This document shows positions 27,644-36,458 of a stretch of 64,000 bases of DNA, one piece after another. The notes below the pieces were generated by a model. It saw only the letters and a list, made by a program, of their open reading frames with translations, was not told the origin of the DNA and ran no database searches. Every line of letters begins with the position of its first letter. The stretch's first letter is position 1. The stretch is from Pseudomonas sp. MYb185 (GTDB lineage: Bacteria > Pseudomonadota > Gammaproteobacteria > Pseudomonadales > Pseudomonadaceae). The position numbers and the translations under genes are program-made. The stretch spans positions 1-64,000 of the forward strand of contig NZ_PCQD01000012.1 of the NCBI RefSeq assembly GCF_002979975.1, written 5' to 3'.

Positions 27644-29044
27644 CTAGAACGCGTAATCCATGTACACTCGTAATTCTTTACCGTTAACCACGTTGTTGGG
27701 TTGCGCCGACACCAGAGCGACAAAGTCCTCATTGATCCAATAACGTGTGTAGATAACTCCGACTGAGAGGCCCTGATAATCCTTTTCTTCAAAGCGATAG
27801 TTCAGGCGATACTCGGCCTGGCTTTCCTGAATGCTGGTACTTGTTCTGGTGAAAGGATTGGTGGCATCGAACTCGCCGCGCTTGAACAGCGCCATGACGT
27901 TGAAGCCATCCAGAGATAAGCCTCCCAGCGATGCGTTCTTGAAGTCATACTTGCCCGCCACCTGCCAGGTTTCTTCACCATCGTTGTTGAAATCATTACC
28001 CGAGCGGGTCCATGCATCCATGCGACCATCCACATTGTCGCCGTGGTCGAAGTAGGCGTAGCCCAGCTGGCCGTTGGTCAGTTCCGCTTTGGTTTTGGAG
28101 TAGGAAAGCCCCAGGCTCCAGCTATCCACCTGCAGCCCCAGGTTGAGGTTCAGCCAGGTGGCCTTATCGTCGAATCCGGCATCGCCTACCGCCCAGTCAC
28201 GCTGCCACACGTCACCATCGCTGCGCATGTCGTAGTAGATGCTTTCGAAAATGGCCCCCCCGCGTTTGCCGATGGGCGCTCGCAATGTCACGCCGTAACT
28301 GGTGTTCTTGTTGAAATCGGCGGCGACTCCGCGTGCATATCTCAGGGCGAAGAGCTTGGCGTCATAACCGATACCGAAGGTCTTGATATCGTCGATCTGT
28401 TCTCCACTGTTGCTGAGAATCTTCTCGAAATCCTCACGGTCACGCGGCGACACGCGATTGAAATAGGCGCCATCGATATTCAGTACGCCGGGCAGCGGCC
28501 CGATATCCAGTCCATCTATCGCCAACTGCGCACGGGCGCCCTGCAGACTCCCCGGCACCGCCCGGGTATCCAGAGTGCTGACGGTACCGGCGTCGAATCG
28601 CCCGCGTCCGGTTTGAAGGACGGCGGTCCAGTTTTCGCCACCACGGCGGAACTTCAAGTTGGCCTGACCCAGTTTTGCAAAGCCTTTGTTCGTACCTGAG
28701 GTGTCGTCGAAGAGATCCCGGTCTTCCGGCCGTGCGTCGATTTTCGCTACGCCATAAAACGATGCATCAAACCCGATGCTGTCTCGCCAGTATCCCGAGT
28801 TGTAGTCCGCCACCAGACCCAGAGCAGTGCCACCGAGGCGATCGCCAAAGGGGAAACCACCAAAATTGTCCTCTATCAGTTCGTTTTCAATGCGCGTATC
28901 GATATGAACGGTCCGCAGATACACGTTGAACTTGCCGGAATTATTGGTCCTGTCGTAATCGTGAATGGTCGACGCCAAAGCAGGTAGCTGAGCACCAAGC
29001 ACAGCTGTGGCAAGAACTGCACATGTCACGTTTCTGGTTGTCAT
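27644..29044 (-). CDS. OprD family outer-membrane porin
   Basis: A 466-residue porin with a signal peptide (TTRNVTCAVLATAVLGAQLPALA), alternating amphipathic beta strands, an early strand SGKFNVYLRTVHIDTR and a C-terminal strand LRVYMDYAF ending in Phe. The pattern GLVADYNSGYWRDSIGFDASFYGVAK is typical of OprD-type specific channels, which take up amino acids or carboxylates. AAAGGA precedes the ATG at 29044. It is second in the operon behind the CitMHS carrier, so it likely admits the same substrate. Confidence 0.88.
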   Translation of the reverse strand: MTTRNVTCAVLATAVLGAQLPALASTIHDYDRTNNSGKFNVYLRTVHIDTRIENELIEDNFGGFPFGDRLGGTALGLVADYNSGYWRDSIGFDASFYGVAKIDARPEDRDLFDDTSGTNKGFAKLGQANLKFRRGGENWTAVLQTGRGRFDAGTVSTLDTRAVPGSLQGARAQLAIDGLDIGPLPGVLNIDGAYFNRVSPRDREDFEKILSNSGEQIDDIKTFGIGYDAKLFALRYARGVAADFNKNTSYGVTLRAPIGKRGGAIFESIYYDMRSDGDVWQRDWAVGDAGFDDKATWLNLNLGLQVDSWSLGLSYSKTKAELTNGQLGYAYFDHGDNVDGRMDAWTRSGNDFNNDGEETWQVAGKYDFKNASLGGLSLDGFNVMALFKRGEFDATNPFTRTSTSIQESQAEYRLNYRFEEKDYQGLSVGVIYTRYWINEDFVALVSAQPNNVVNGKELRVYMDYAF

Positions 29045-29133
29045 CTGAGTGTCCTTTATATTTATTTTGGCAACAGAATCCCTTAGCCACCGCACTAGCG
29101 CTGGCGGCTAACTTCGAGATGTGTTTTTTAGTG

Positions 29134-30429
29134 TTAGGAAATAGCGCCGGTCAGTACCGCACCCGCAATAAACACCAGCGAGGCACCTATCGCCGGCAAT
29201 AGAGCAAACTTCTGAAGATCTCCCACTTCTTTATTAAGAAGTCCGGCGATGACATAAATGGCCGCAATCAAGGGGCTGAGTGCGTGTACCGGCTGGCCCA
29301 GCATGGAAGCACGGGCAATGTGCATCGGATCGACGCCATATTCCGCTCCGGCGGCAGCCAATATCGGCACAATGCCGAAAAAGTAAGCGTCGTTGGACAT
29401 GAAGAAGGTGAAAGGCAGTGAGGAGAAGGCGGTAATCAACGCCATATGACTGCCTGCCGACTCCGGGATCACGGCTACAAAGGACTCGGACATGGCATCC
29501 ACCATCCCCGAACCGGTCAGTATCCCGGTGAACACACCCGCAGCGAAGATCAGCATCGCTACAGTGATGGCGTTCTCCGCATGGGCTGCGATGCGCTTCT
29601 TTTGCTCAGCCAGTCGCGGATAGTTGATGAGCAGTGCCAGAGCAAAGGTCACCACCATCACCACCGGCAACGGCGCCACGCCAGTCCCCATGGCACCCGC
29701 CATGCCAAGCATCAGAACCAGATTGACCCAGACCAGCTTCGGGCGCTGATGGCTACGATCAATCTCGGGCACCTTTACTCCCCCCGCCTCTGACAACAAC
29801 ATATCCTTGCCGGGCTCCCAGCCCAGACGCTTGCGCTCCCGCAGGCCCAGCCACCAGGCTACGCCTGTTGCGTACACCAGGCCCAGGAGCGCCGCCGGGA
29901 TCAGGCCGGCAAACACTTCCATCACATCCAGGTTCAGCGCACTGGCTACTCGCGCAGTAGGGCCGCCCCAGGGGATGATATTGATCATGGTATTAGTCAG
30001 CAGGATGAGCAGCGCGATGATCAGCGGGTTCATGCCTATGCGCAGATAGACCGGCAGAAAGGCGGTGACCACGATCAACACTGTGCTGGTGCCGTCGCCG
30101 TCCAGGGAGGTCACGGCGCCGAGAAAGGCCGTGGCCAGGGCTATGCGTAAAGGGTCGTGGCCGGCAAAGCGCGTAATGGTCTTGACCAGCGGCTCGAATA
30201 AGCCGGCGTCATACATGATCGAGAATAGCAATATCGCGAAAATCAACATGATCGCTACCGGGGCGACCTGCCGCATGCCACCCATGATCATCCCGCCCAT
30301 TTCACCGCCCAAACCGGCAGCCAGACCAAAAACAACGGGCACGAGAATCAAAGCTACTACCGCTGATAACCGCTTGGTCATGATGAGCACCATGAAGGTG
30401 ATCACCATACCGAATCCAATCCAAGCCAT
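29134..30429 (-). CDS. CitMHS family citrate/carboxylate symporter
   Basis: A 431-residue inner-membrane carrier with about 12 helices and the CitMHS signatures: early MRQVAPVAIMLIFAILLFSIMYDAGLF, the conserved TSLDGDGTSTVLIVVTAFLPVY, WGGPTARVA, and MSNDAYFFGIVPILAAAGAEYG near the C-terminus. Characterised members (Bacillus CitM/CitH) import metal-citrate with protons. AAGGAAAAGAC precedes the ATG, and AATAAGAA in the leader resembles a Crc/Hfq CA motif. First gene of a seven-gene operon, divergent from the HTH-citrate-synthase gene. Confidence 0.92.
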   Translation of the reverse strand: MAWIGFGMVITFMVLIMTKRLSAVVALILVPVVFGLAAGLGGEMGGMIMGGMRQVAPVAIMLIFAILLFSIMYDAGLFEPLVKTITRFAGHDPLRIALATAFLGAVTSLDGDGTSTVLIVVTAFLPVYLRIGMNPLIIALLILLTNTMINIIPWGGPTARVASALNLDVMEVFAGLIPAALLGLVYATGVAWWLGLRERKRLGWEPGKDMLLSEAGGVKVPEIDRSHQRPKLVWVNLVLMLGMAGAMGTGVAPLPVVMVVTFALALLINYPRLAEQKKRIAAHAENAITVAMLIFAAGVFTGILTGSGMVDAMSESFVAVIPESAGSHMALITAFSSLPFTFFMSNDAYFFGIVPILAAAGAEYGVDPMHIARASMLGQPVHALSPLIAAIYVIAGLLNKEVGDLQKFALLPAIGASLVFIAGAVLTGAIS

Positions 30430-30509
30430 TTGTCTTTTCCTTCTTATTTTAAGCTACGCGAACCACCCTGTTGGTGATTAGGATGGGACAGTACACATTG
30501 ATTTTTGAT

Positions 30510-30554
30510 GTGTAAATCTTGATTTTATACATGCATATTTACATTAATAATGCA
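30510..30554. promoter_or_regulatory. Two AT-rich dyads between the carboxylate operon and its divergent regulator
   Basis: Dyad 1 is TGTGTAAA-TCTTGAT-TTTATACA (30510-30532, one mismatch between 8-bp arms). Dyad 2 is TGCATATTA-CAT-TAATAATGCA (30533-30554, one 1-nt bulge). They lie side by side in a 196-bp divergent intergenic region, which is much richer in A+T than the flanking genes. They are the obvious operator candidates for the HTH protein encoded next door. Confidence 0.5.
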
Positions 30555-30625
30555 TACATGCTCTAATCAGCGTGCTGCGCCAACAGCGCTCAACCACGTT
30601 CACTTATTCACTAGGGCGATTGCTT

Positions 30626-31813
30626 GTGAGCGACGATCATCTTTACCTATCGGCCGAGGAAGCTGCAGGCATTCTGGGCGTCAATCTTCCGACTCTCTAT
30701 GCTTACGTAAGCCGAAAAAATATTCGTTCGGTCAAGGTGGAGGGCTCCCGCAAGCGGCGCTATTGGGCCGCAGATATCGAGAGGCTGACCAAGGGTAACA
30801 AGCGACCCGGCACGGCCGAGCAGCCGATGCTGGGCTTGGGCAATCAGAGCAGCGCCATTACCCTGCTGACCGATAACGGCGTTTATTACCGCGGCGTCAG
30901 CGCTACCGAGTTGGCCGACGCCGCATCGGTAGAGGAGGCGGCGGAGCTCATCTGGCAATCCTCTGGCGCCTTTTCCGAAGCATTGCCAACCATGCCAGCA
31001 TGCACCAAGACTCTGCTGGACCTTTACAGCGACATGAGCGTATCGGAGAAAGCCATTGCGTTGTTTCCGCTGGTTGAGCGGGAAAACCCACGAGCTTTCG
31101 ATCTGTCACCCGATGCCTACGCCAGAACGGGCGCGGATGTGGTGCGCATCCTTGCCTCACTTATAGCCGGCCGCGGCGCGCCAAGCACACAGCCGTTGCA
31201 TGAGTTCATGACCAGCGAACTGAAGGTCGACCCCGCCTACAAGGACCTGATCAGGCGCCTGATGGTGCTGTTCATTGACCATGAGTTTGACCATTGCACC
31301 TATAGCGTCAGGGCCGCCGCGCGCACCGGGGTCACACCCTACTACGCCGCGATTGCCGGGCTGACGACCTACCAGGGCAGACGCACGGCCTACAGTCGGC
31401 ACCAGGCAGCCAATCGGCTGCTTACCGAAATATGCGTGGCAAAGGACCCGACCCCAGCGATACTGCAGTACTTCAGCCAGAGCGGCGAGATACCGGGGTT
31501 CAACCACTCCACGCACAAGCTCGAAGATCCACGCGTAGCGAACCTGCTGACCGCTCTCACACAGCTGTTCGAGTCCGATCAGGAGTTCCAGAACCTGATG
31601 AAAGCGGTGGAAGTGGCCAATGAGCTGGTGCGCAAGCCACCGGAATTTGTCCTACTGGCCAGTTTCGTCGGACGCAAATGCAACCTTGTCGGCCAGGAGC
31701 TGGCCCTGGCTGGTATCGCCCGGACCATTGGCTGGATTGCTCACGCCAGCGAACAGTGTCAACTGCCCATATCTCGCCAGCGCGCCAACTACGTCGGCAA
31801 GCTTCCGCTGTAG
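30626..31813 (+). CDS. HTH protein fused to a citrate-synthase-like domain
   Basis: A 395-residue protein with an N-terminal MerR/excisionase-type helix-turn-helix (about 6-55: YLSAEEAAGILGVNLPTLYAYV, then RKRRYWAADIERL) and a citrate-synthase-fold domain (about 70-375). The large-domain landmark GFNHSTHKLEDPR keeps the GxxH histidine (His294), and RTIGWIAHASEQ matches the C-terminal helix. The segment that carries the oxaloacetate-binding LHGG histidine in true enzymes reads YQGRRTAY (249-256), so activity is doubtful. I infer a ligand-sensing regulator of the divergent operon. The GTG start at 30626 gives VSDDHLYLSAEEAA; an upstream frame is open to 30572. Confidence 0.85.
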   Translation: MSDDHLYLSAEEAAGILGVNLPTLYAYVSRKNIRSVKVEGSRKRRYWAADIERLTKGNKRPGTAEQPMLGLGNQSSAITLLTDNGVYYRGVSATELADAASVEEAAELIWQSSGAFSEALPTMPACTKTLLDLYSDMSVSEKAIALFPLVERENPRAFDLSPDAYARTGADVVRILASLIAGRGAPSTQPLHEFMTSELKVDPAYKDLIRRLMVLFIDHEFDHCTYSVRAAARTGVTPYYAAIAGLTTYQGRRTAYSRHQAANRLLTEICVAKDPTPAILQYFSQSGEIPGFNHSTHKLEDPRVANLLTALTQLFESDQEFQNLMKAVEVANELVRKPPEFVLLASFVGRKCNLVGQELALAGIARTIGWIAHASEQCQLPISRQRANYVGKLPL

Positions 31814-31858
31814 CGTCCGTCCAGCCGGTTCCAATCGGGTCCGGCTGGCCCCTGGTTT

Positions 31859-32467
31859 TCATTCCAGCCAGGGATTGGCGGCAAAGTGCCCCGCCTCAAA
31901 CTGCTCTATCGCCTCGCTCAGCGTCAGGGTACTGCCTATCGCATCAAGGCCGGAGATCAGCGCCTCTTTGCGCAGGCCATCTATCGCGAATTGCACACTG
32001 GTGCCATCCGCCAGCCTGATCTGCTGGGCGGGCAGGTCTACTTCCAGTTCGGCGCCGCTTGCCTGCGAGACAGTACGACCGATGGCACTGACCTGCTCCT
32101 TGTCGAGCTCGATCAGCAAAACACCATTGCGCTTGCAGTTGTCGAAGAAAATTCCGGCAAAGCTGCTGCCGATCAATGCTCGGATACCAAGTTGGCGCAG
32201 CCCCCATACGGCATGTTCGCGACTTGAGCCGCAGCCGAAGTTGGGGCCTACCACCAGGAATTGCGCCTTACTCCAGGGCGGCTGATTCAGAATGAAATCA
32301 GGATTGAGCAAGCCGTCGGCGAGAAACCGCAAATCGTGAAACAGGCCCCGGTCGAGGCCTGAACGGTCTATCCCCTTCAGGAACTGCTTCGGCATTATCA
32401 CATCTGTATCAATATTGGCCGCCAGCATGGGGGCGGCCACACCCTGCACCTTGGTAAAGGTTTCCAT
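31859..32467 (-). CDS. LeuD-type hydro-lyase small subunit
   Basis: A 202-residue aconitase-swivel subunit: PMLAANIDTDVIMPKQFLKGI at the N-terminus and FGCGSSREHAVWGLRQLGIRALIGSSFAGIFFDNCKRNGVLL, which forms the substrate-binding swivel. It works with the adjacent LeuC-type subunit, whose stop it overlaps by one base. It looks like isopropylmalate isomerase, but no leuA or leuB is present, and it sits in a carboxylate locus, so citramalate-, malate- or homocitrate-like substrates are equally possible. Confidence 0.87.
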   Translation of the reverse strand: METFTKVQGVAAPMLAANIDTDVIMPKQFLKGIDRSGLDRGLFHDLRFLADGLLNPDFILNQPPWSKAQFLVVGPNFGCGSSREHAVWGLRQLGIRALIGSSFAGIFFDNCKRNGVLLIELDKEQVSAIGRTVSQASGAELEVDLPAQQIRLADGTSVQFAIDGLRKEALISGLDAIGSTLTLSEAIEQFEAGHFAANPWLE

Positions 32468-33891
32468 TAGTCCTCCTGCTCGGCGAAAAGGTCTCTGACA
32501 TCCGCCAGCTTTCCGGCTATAGCGGCAGCCACCACCATCACGGGGCTCATAAGGTGCGTTCGCGAACCAGCCCCCTGCCTGCCTTCAAAGTTGCGATTGG
32601 TGCTTGATGCACAACGATCGCCAGGCTCCAGCACGTCATCATTCATTGCCAGGCACATCGAACAGCCCGATTGCCGCCACTCGAAGCCTGCGTCAATGAA
32701 CTGCTGCGCCAGGCCTTCGGCCTCCGCCTGGTGCTTGACCATGGTCGAACCCGGCACAATGATCGCGCGCACCCCGCTGGCCACCCGACGCCCGCGCAAT
32801 ATCGTCGCGGCCATACGCAGATCTTCGATGCGCGAGTTGGTGCACGAACCTATGAAGGCATGGCTAATGGGTATCTCGCTGAACGGTGTGCCGGGCTGCA
32901 GATCCATATAGCGCAGCGCTCGTTGCATATCCATGCGCTTAAGCAGATCGGGCTCGGACTCCGGGTCCGGTATCTGGCCATCGATGCTCTGCACCTGATC
33001 TGGACTGGTGCCCCAGGTCACCATAGGTTTTAGCGTATCGGCGTCCAGCTCAACCTCCAGGTCAAAATGGGCGTCAGGATCACTGTATAACTCGCCCCAG
33101 CGGGCCAGAGCTGCATCCCAAAGCGCACCCCTGGGTGCCCTGGGTTTGCCAGCCAGGTACGCAAAGACCTTGTCGTCCGGCGCCATGAAGGCACCTCTTG
33201 CTCCCGCCTCAACCGCCATATTGCAGATGGTCATCCGCGCCTCCACCGACATGGCGTCGATTACGGGCCCCTGGAACTCGATGGCGTACCCGGAGGCGCC
33301 CGAGGCACCAATTTGACCGATCAACGCCATGATCACATCCTTGGACGTCACCTGCGTACCCAACGCCCCCCGCACCAGAACACGCATGGACTTGAGCTTC
33401 TTGTACACCAGGGTCTGAGTGGCAAGCAGGTGCTCGATTTCCGAGGTGCCTATACCGAAGCCGAATGCGCCCAGCGCACCATAAGTGGTGGTATGGCTGT
33501 CGCCGGCCGCTATCACCATGCCCGGCAGAATGTAGCCCTGCTCAGGGGCCACCACGTGCTCGATGCCTTGCCGCTCGTCCAGGATGTCGAACAGTTCTAT
33601 GCCGAACTCCTCGCAGTTCTCGCCGAAATAGGAGACCTGACGCGCACCACCGGCATCGGCAACCTCCGCCGTACGCACGGCGGAAGTCGGGTTTACATGG
33701 TCCACCACCCCTAGGGTCGCAGAAGGCCGCCACACCCTGCGCCCTGCCTCACGCAGCCCGCTGAAAGCCTGCGGGCTGGTGTACTCATTGGCGACCTGGC
33801 GGTCGATGTAGAGCAACACATGTCCCTGATCGTCGAGCTTGCAGATGGTGTGGGAATCAATGTGTTTGTCGTAGAGGGTTTTCGGCTGCAT
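32467..33891 (-). CDS. LeuC-type hydro-lyase large subunit (4Fe-4S)
   Basis: A 474-residue aconitase-superfamily large subunit, starting MQPKTLYDKHIDSHTI. The three cluster ligands are Cys350 (FIGSCTNSR), Cys410 and Cys413 (SGCSMC). AAGDSHTTTYGALGAFGFGIGTSEIEHLLATQ is the usual active-site helix. GGAG precedes the ATG at 33891; the frame extends to 34053 without support. It is divergent from an AbrB-family gene across an AT-rich region with a perfect dyad. The reaction is a dehydration/rehydration of a hydroxy-di- or tricarboxylate. Confidence 0.9.
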   Translation of the reverse strand: MQPKTLYDKHIDSHTICKLDDQGHVLLYIDRQVANEYTSPQAFSGLREAGRRVWRPSATLGVVDHVNPTSAVRTAEVADAGGARQVSYFGENCEEFGIELFDILDERQGIEHVVAPEQGYILPGMVIAAGDSHTTTYGALGAFGFGIGTSEIEHLLATQTLVYKKLKSMRVLVRGALGTQVTSKDVIMALIGQIGASGASGYAIEFQGPVIDAMSVEARMTICNMAVEAGARGAFMAPDDKVFAYLAGKPRAPRGALWDAALARWGELYSDPDAHFDLEVELDADTLKPMVTWGTSPDQVQSIDGQIPDPESEPDLLKRMDMQRALRYMDLQPGTPFSEIPISHAFIGSCTNSRIEDLRMAATILRGRRVASGVRAIIVPGSTMVKHQAEAEGLAQQFIDAGFEWRQSGCSMCLAMNDDVLEPGDRCASSTNRNFEGRQGAGSRTHLMSPVMVVAAAIAGKLADVRDLFAEQED

Positions 33892-33996
33892 GGCTGCTCC
33901 AGATAATTCCACCGGTAACTCGAAATCTGCGCGCGCTCTGCTCGTCAAAGGACGAGCAGTAAGATTGGGAATGGAGGATACGCATGCACAAATTCG

Positions 33997-34028
33997 ATGT
34001 AAATGTGTACTTAATTTGTACACTACAT
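33997..34028. promoter_or_regulatory. Dyad operator candidate between leuC-type and AbrB genes
   Basis: A perfect inverted repeat GTGTAC-TTAATTT-GTACAC (34005-34023) is flanked by ATGTA (33997-34001) and TACAT (34024-34028). Like dyad 1 at 30510-30532, it has TGTGTA arms around a 7-nt AT-rich spacer in a divergent promoter region. The same regulator may bind both. Confidence 0.5.
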
Positions 34029-34149
34029 ATTTATACGCATGGATAATTTTCATACAGATTTACGAAAAACTATCAACAGTATATTTTCTCCATCTTCAGT
34101 AGGGCGCAGCGAGATGCTGCATGGATTTCACATCAACAAGGCCCCGATA

Positions 34150-35217
34150 ATGAACAACGGCAAACGCAGAGTGGGCTTATGGCTGGTACTGGCATTACTG
34201 TCTGTGGCGGCCGCCACCTTGATGTATCGGCTGCAACTGCCAGGTGCTTTCATGCTTGGCCCGATGCTGGCGGCGGTAGTGTTCGCCATCAGCGGCGCCG
34301 GACTACGGGTGCATCGGCAGTTCTCCATCGGGGCTTTAAGCATCATGGGCTGCCTGATAGCAGGCTTCATCACGCCCAGCCTGCTGACGGTATACCGCGA
34401 CCACTGGCTGGCGCTCAGCGCAGCCAATATCGCCACCCTGCTGCTCATCATTGCCGTGGCGACCTTGATCACCCGGCGCAAATGGCTGCCCGACAGCACG
34501 GCAGTCTGGGGACTCTTCCCCGGTGCGGCTTCGGCAATGGTGCTGCTGGCGGACAGCCAGGGCTCTGACGCACGCATTGTGGCGATGATGCAGTACACCC
34601 GAATTGTCATGGTCTCGGTTGCGTCCATTGCCATGGCGGCGCTGCTTGATCAGGGGCAGGAGGGTGTCGGCGACTCGGGACCGCTGGGGCTGGTCTGGTC
34701 CGCGCCGGCAGACTACAGCCCTTTGCTTGCGGGACTGGCGCTGGCGCTATCCGGGTATATCGCAGCCAGACTGAGCGGCATCAATTCGCTCGCGCTCTTT
34801 CTTCCGGCATTCGGGGGGGCAGCGCTGCAGGGTGCAGGCCTCGTGAGGTTTGAAATTCCGTCCTTTATCTTTATCCCGGCCTTTGCCGTGACCGGCTGGT
34901 ACGTAGGCCTGATGTTTACTCGTAGCACCATAAGGTACTGCCTTGGCCTGTTGCCAATCATGCTGGCGGCCATTGTGCTGGTGGTCTTCGTTTGCGGGCT
35001 GGTAGCCTTGGTGCTGGCGCGAATGGTGCTGGACACAGATATTCTCACCGCCTACCTTGCAATGAGTCCGGGCGGTATCGAAACCATCGTCATCATTGCA
35101 CGGGACACCAATGTGTATCTGCCGCTGATACTGGCTTCGCAGTTCCTGCGTCTGCTGATTATGCTATCGATCGGTCCCAGTGTCGCCAGGGCCGTCGTGG
35201 GTTGGCAGAGTCGATAG
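34150..35217 (+). CDS. AbrB family membrane protein (putative transporter)
   Basis: A 355-residue polytopic protein of the AbrB/AidB-regulator family (PF05145 type), with two repeated halves of about five helices. Each half has a glycine-proline segment (LPGAFMLGPMLAAVVFA; SLALFLPAFGGAALQGAGLV). Annotations as ammonia monooxygenase are misleading; a transport role is more likely. The ATG at 34150 has AAGG 8 nt upstream, whereas the frame extends back to 34039 through the operator-like region. It may be a second carrier for the carboxylate system. Confidence 0.8.
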   Translation: MNNGKRRVGLWLVLALLSVAAATLMYRLQLPGAFMLGPMLAAVVFAISGAGLRVHRQFSIGALSIMGCLIAGFITPSLLTVYRDHWLALSAANIATLLLIIAVATLITRRKWLPDSTAVWGLFPGAASAMVLLADSQGSDARIVAMMQYTRIVMVSVASIAMAALLDQGQEGVGDSGPLGLVWSAPADYSPLLAGLALALSGYIAARLSGINSLALFLPAFGGAALQGAGLVRFEIPSFIFIPAFAVTGWYVGLMFTRSTIRYCLGLLPIMLAAIVLVVFVCGLVALVLARMVLDTDILTAYLAMSPGGIETIVIIARDTNVYLPLILASQFLRLLIMLSIGPSVARAVVGWQSR

Positions 35218-35323
35218 TAGGCCGAATTTACAGGGAGCTTTGTGTCAAAATTCATATCCGTACATTTGCCTACCTTGACGATCGACCACTTGAATGCATC
35301 GCCCTCGCCATCACCGGTAGATA

Positions 35324-36220
35324 TCAACCAAGCAGATCCATTAGCGCTTCCTCCAGCATGGCATGGCGAAACTCGAAGCCCAGTGCCTGCAGGCGTTCCG
35401 GCTGCAGATGCTGGCCACCCAGCAACATGCCGGACAGCTCGCCCAGCATCGCCTGTAACGCAAAGGCCGGCAGCGGCAGCAATGCCGGCCGGTGCAGAAC
35501 CCTGGCCAGGCAGCGGGTAAACTCGATGTTGCGCACCGCTCCGGGTGCACAGGCGTTATAGGCGCCGCGGGCATCGGAATGACGCAGCAGAAAGTCAATC
35601 GCTGCCACCTCGTCCTGCAGGTGAATCCAGGGCATCCATTGCTGACCGCTACCGATGCGTCCACCCAGCCCCAGGCGGAACAGTGGCAGCAGCCGGGCCA
35701 GGAAACCCTTGCCGTCCGCCAGCACCGGTGCCGTGCGCACCAGCACGACGCGCACACCCAGCGCCTCGGCGCGCAGTGCACTTTGCTCCCAGTCCATACA
35801 CAACTGGCTGGCAAAATCCCTGCTGGCCGGCGGACCGTCTTCATGCAGCAGTTGCTCACCGCCATCGCCGTACCAACCGGTGGCAGAGCCGGAAACCAAT
35901 GTGGCTGGCGGTTGTGACAGCGTACCCATCCAGCGGACCAGCCGGTCGGTCAGATGGATGCGACTAGCTCGCAGTTCTGCCTTGCGTTTGCTGGTCCAAC
36001 GTCGGTCGGCAATGGGCGCACCGGCGAGATTGATGATCGCATCCAGCCGGATGCCGCCCAGCTCCTCCAGCGTAGCCACGCCACGTACTCCGCTGCCGCA
36101 CAGCCGGGCGACCTGTTGCGGGCGGCGACTGTAGACGATCAGTTCATGGCCCTGCTTCAGCCAGAGCTGGCACAGCGCCTGGCCAATCAATCCGGTGCCG
36201 CCGGTCAGTAAAATACGCAT
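35324..36220 (-). CDS. TIGR01777 family epimerase (YfcH-like)
   Basis: A 298-residue short-chain dehydrogenase/epimerase with the Rossmann motif MRILLTGGTGLIGQALCQLW, INLAGAPIADRRWTSKRKAELRASR (family signature) and VSGSATGWYGDGGEQ. It ends with the C-terminal DUF1731 domain (LPLPAFALQAMLGELSGMLLGGQHLQPERLQALGFEF). The reaction is unknown; YfcH-type proteins are assumed to act on nucleotide-bound substrates. GGAGG lies 4 nt before the ATG at 36220. A 100-bp gap separates it from the AbrB gene. Confidence 0.9.
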   Translation of the reverse strand: MRILLTGGTGLIGQALCQLWLKQGHELIVYSRRPQQVARLCGSGVRGVATLEELGGIRLDAIINLAGAPIADRRWTSKRKAELRASRIHLTDRLVRWMGTLSQPPATLVSGSATGWYGDGGEQLLHEDGPPASRDFASQLCMDWEQSALRAEALGVRVVLVRTAPVLADGKGFLARLLPLFRLGLGGRIGSGQQWMPWIHLQDEVAAIDFLLRHSDARGAYNACAPGAVRNIEFTRCLARVLHRPALLPLPAFALQAMLGELSGMLLGGQHLQPERLQALGFEFRHAMLEEALMDLLG

Positions 36221-36404
36221 ACAGCCTCCTCCGGTTGCGGTCAGTGGCAAGATACGGGTCAGCCCTTGCTGCTCGATTATCACCAGCAACTGCGGCTTAC
36301 TATGATGCTAGTATTGCGTTGGCCGATGTCCATTATGTGCAAATCGCAGCGGCGCATTGCGGGGAGTCGATGCCCCTTTGAGCTCTTTCCAAGTGGATGG
36401 CCAG

Positions 36405-36458
36405 TCAGCACTTTTCCCAGAACTTGTCCATGTGGTTACGGATCTTGCCTGCCAGCAT
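36405..36458 (-). pseudogene. Possible remnant of a type I restriction HsdM gene
   Basis: A 17-codon frame reading MLAGKIRNHMDKFWEKC before a stop. It resembles the first residues of HsdM subunits, which begin with a helix of the form MLxxxLRxxVDxLW. It starts inside the end of the DUF1016 gene remnant (stop at 36436), the operon-like overlap expected for genes that travel with type I R-M systems. The match is short, so this is tentative. 36221-36404 shows nothing else. Confidence 0.3.

Noticed and set aside
31859-33891. Leucine biosynthesis leuC-leuD
   Set aside because: No leuA or leuB is adjacent, and the pair sits inside a carboxylate transport/catabolism locus, so the name isopropylmalate isomerase is not adopted.
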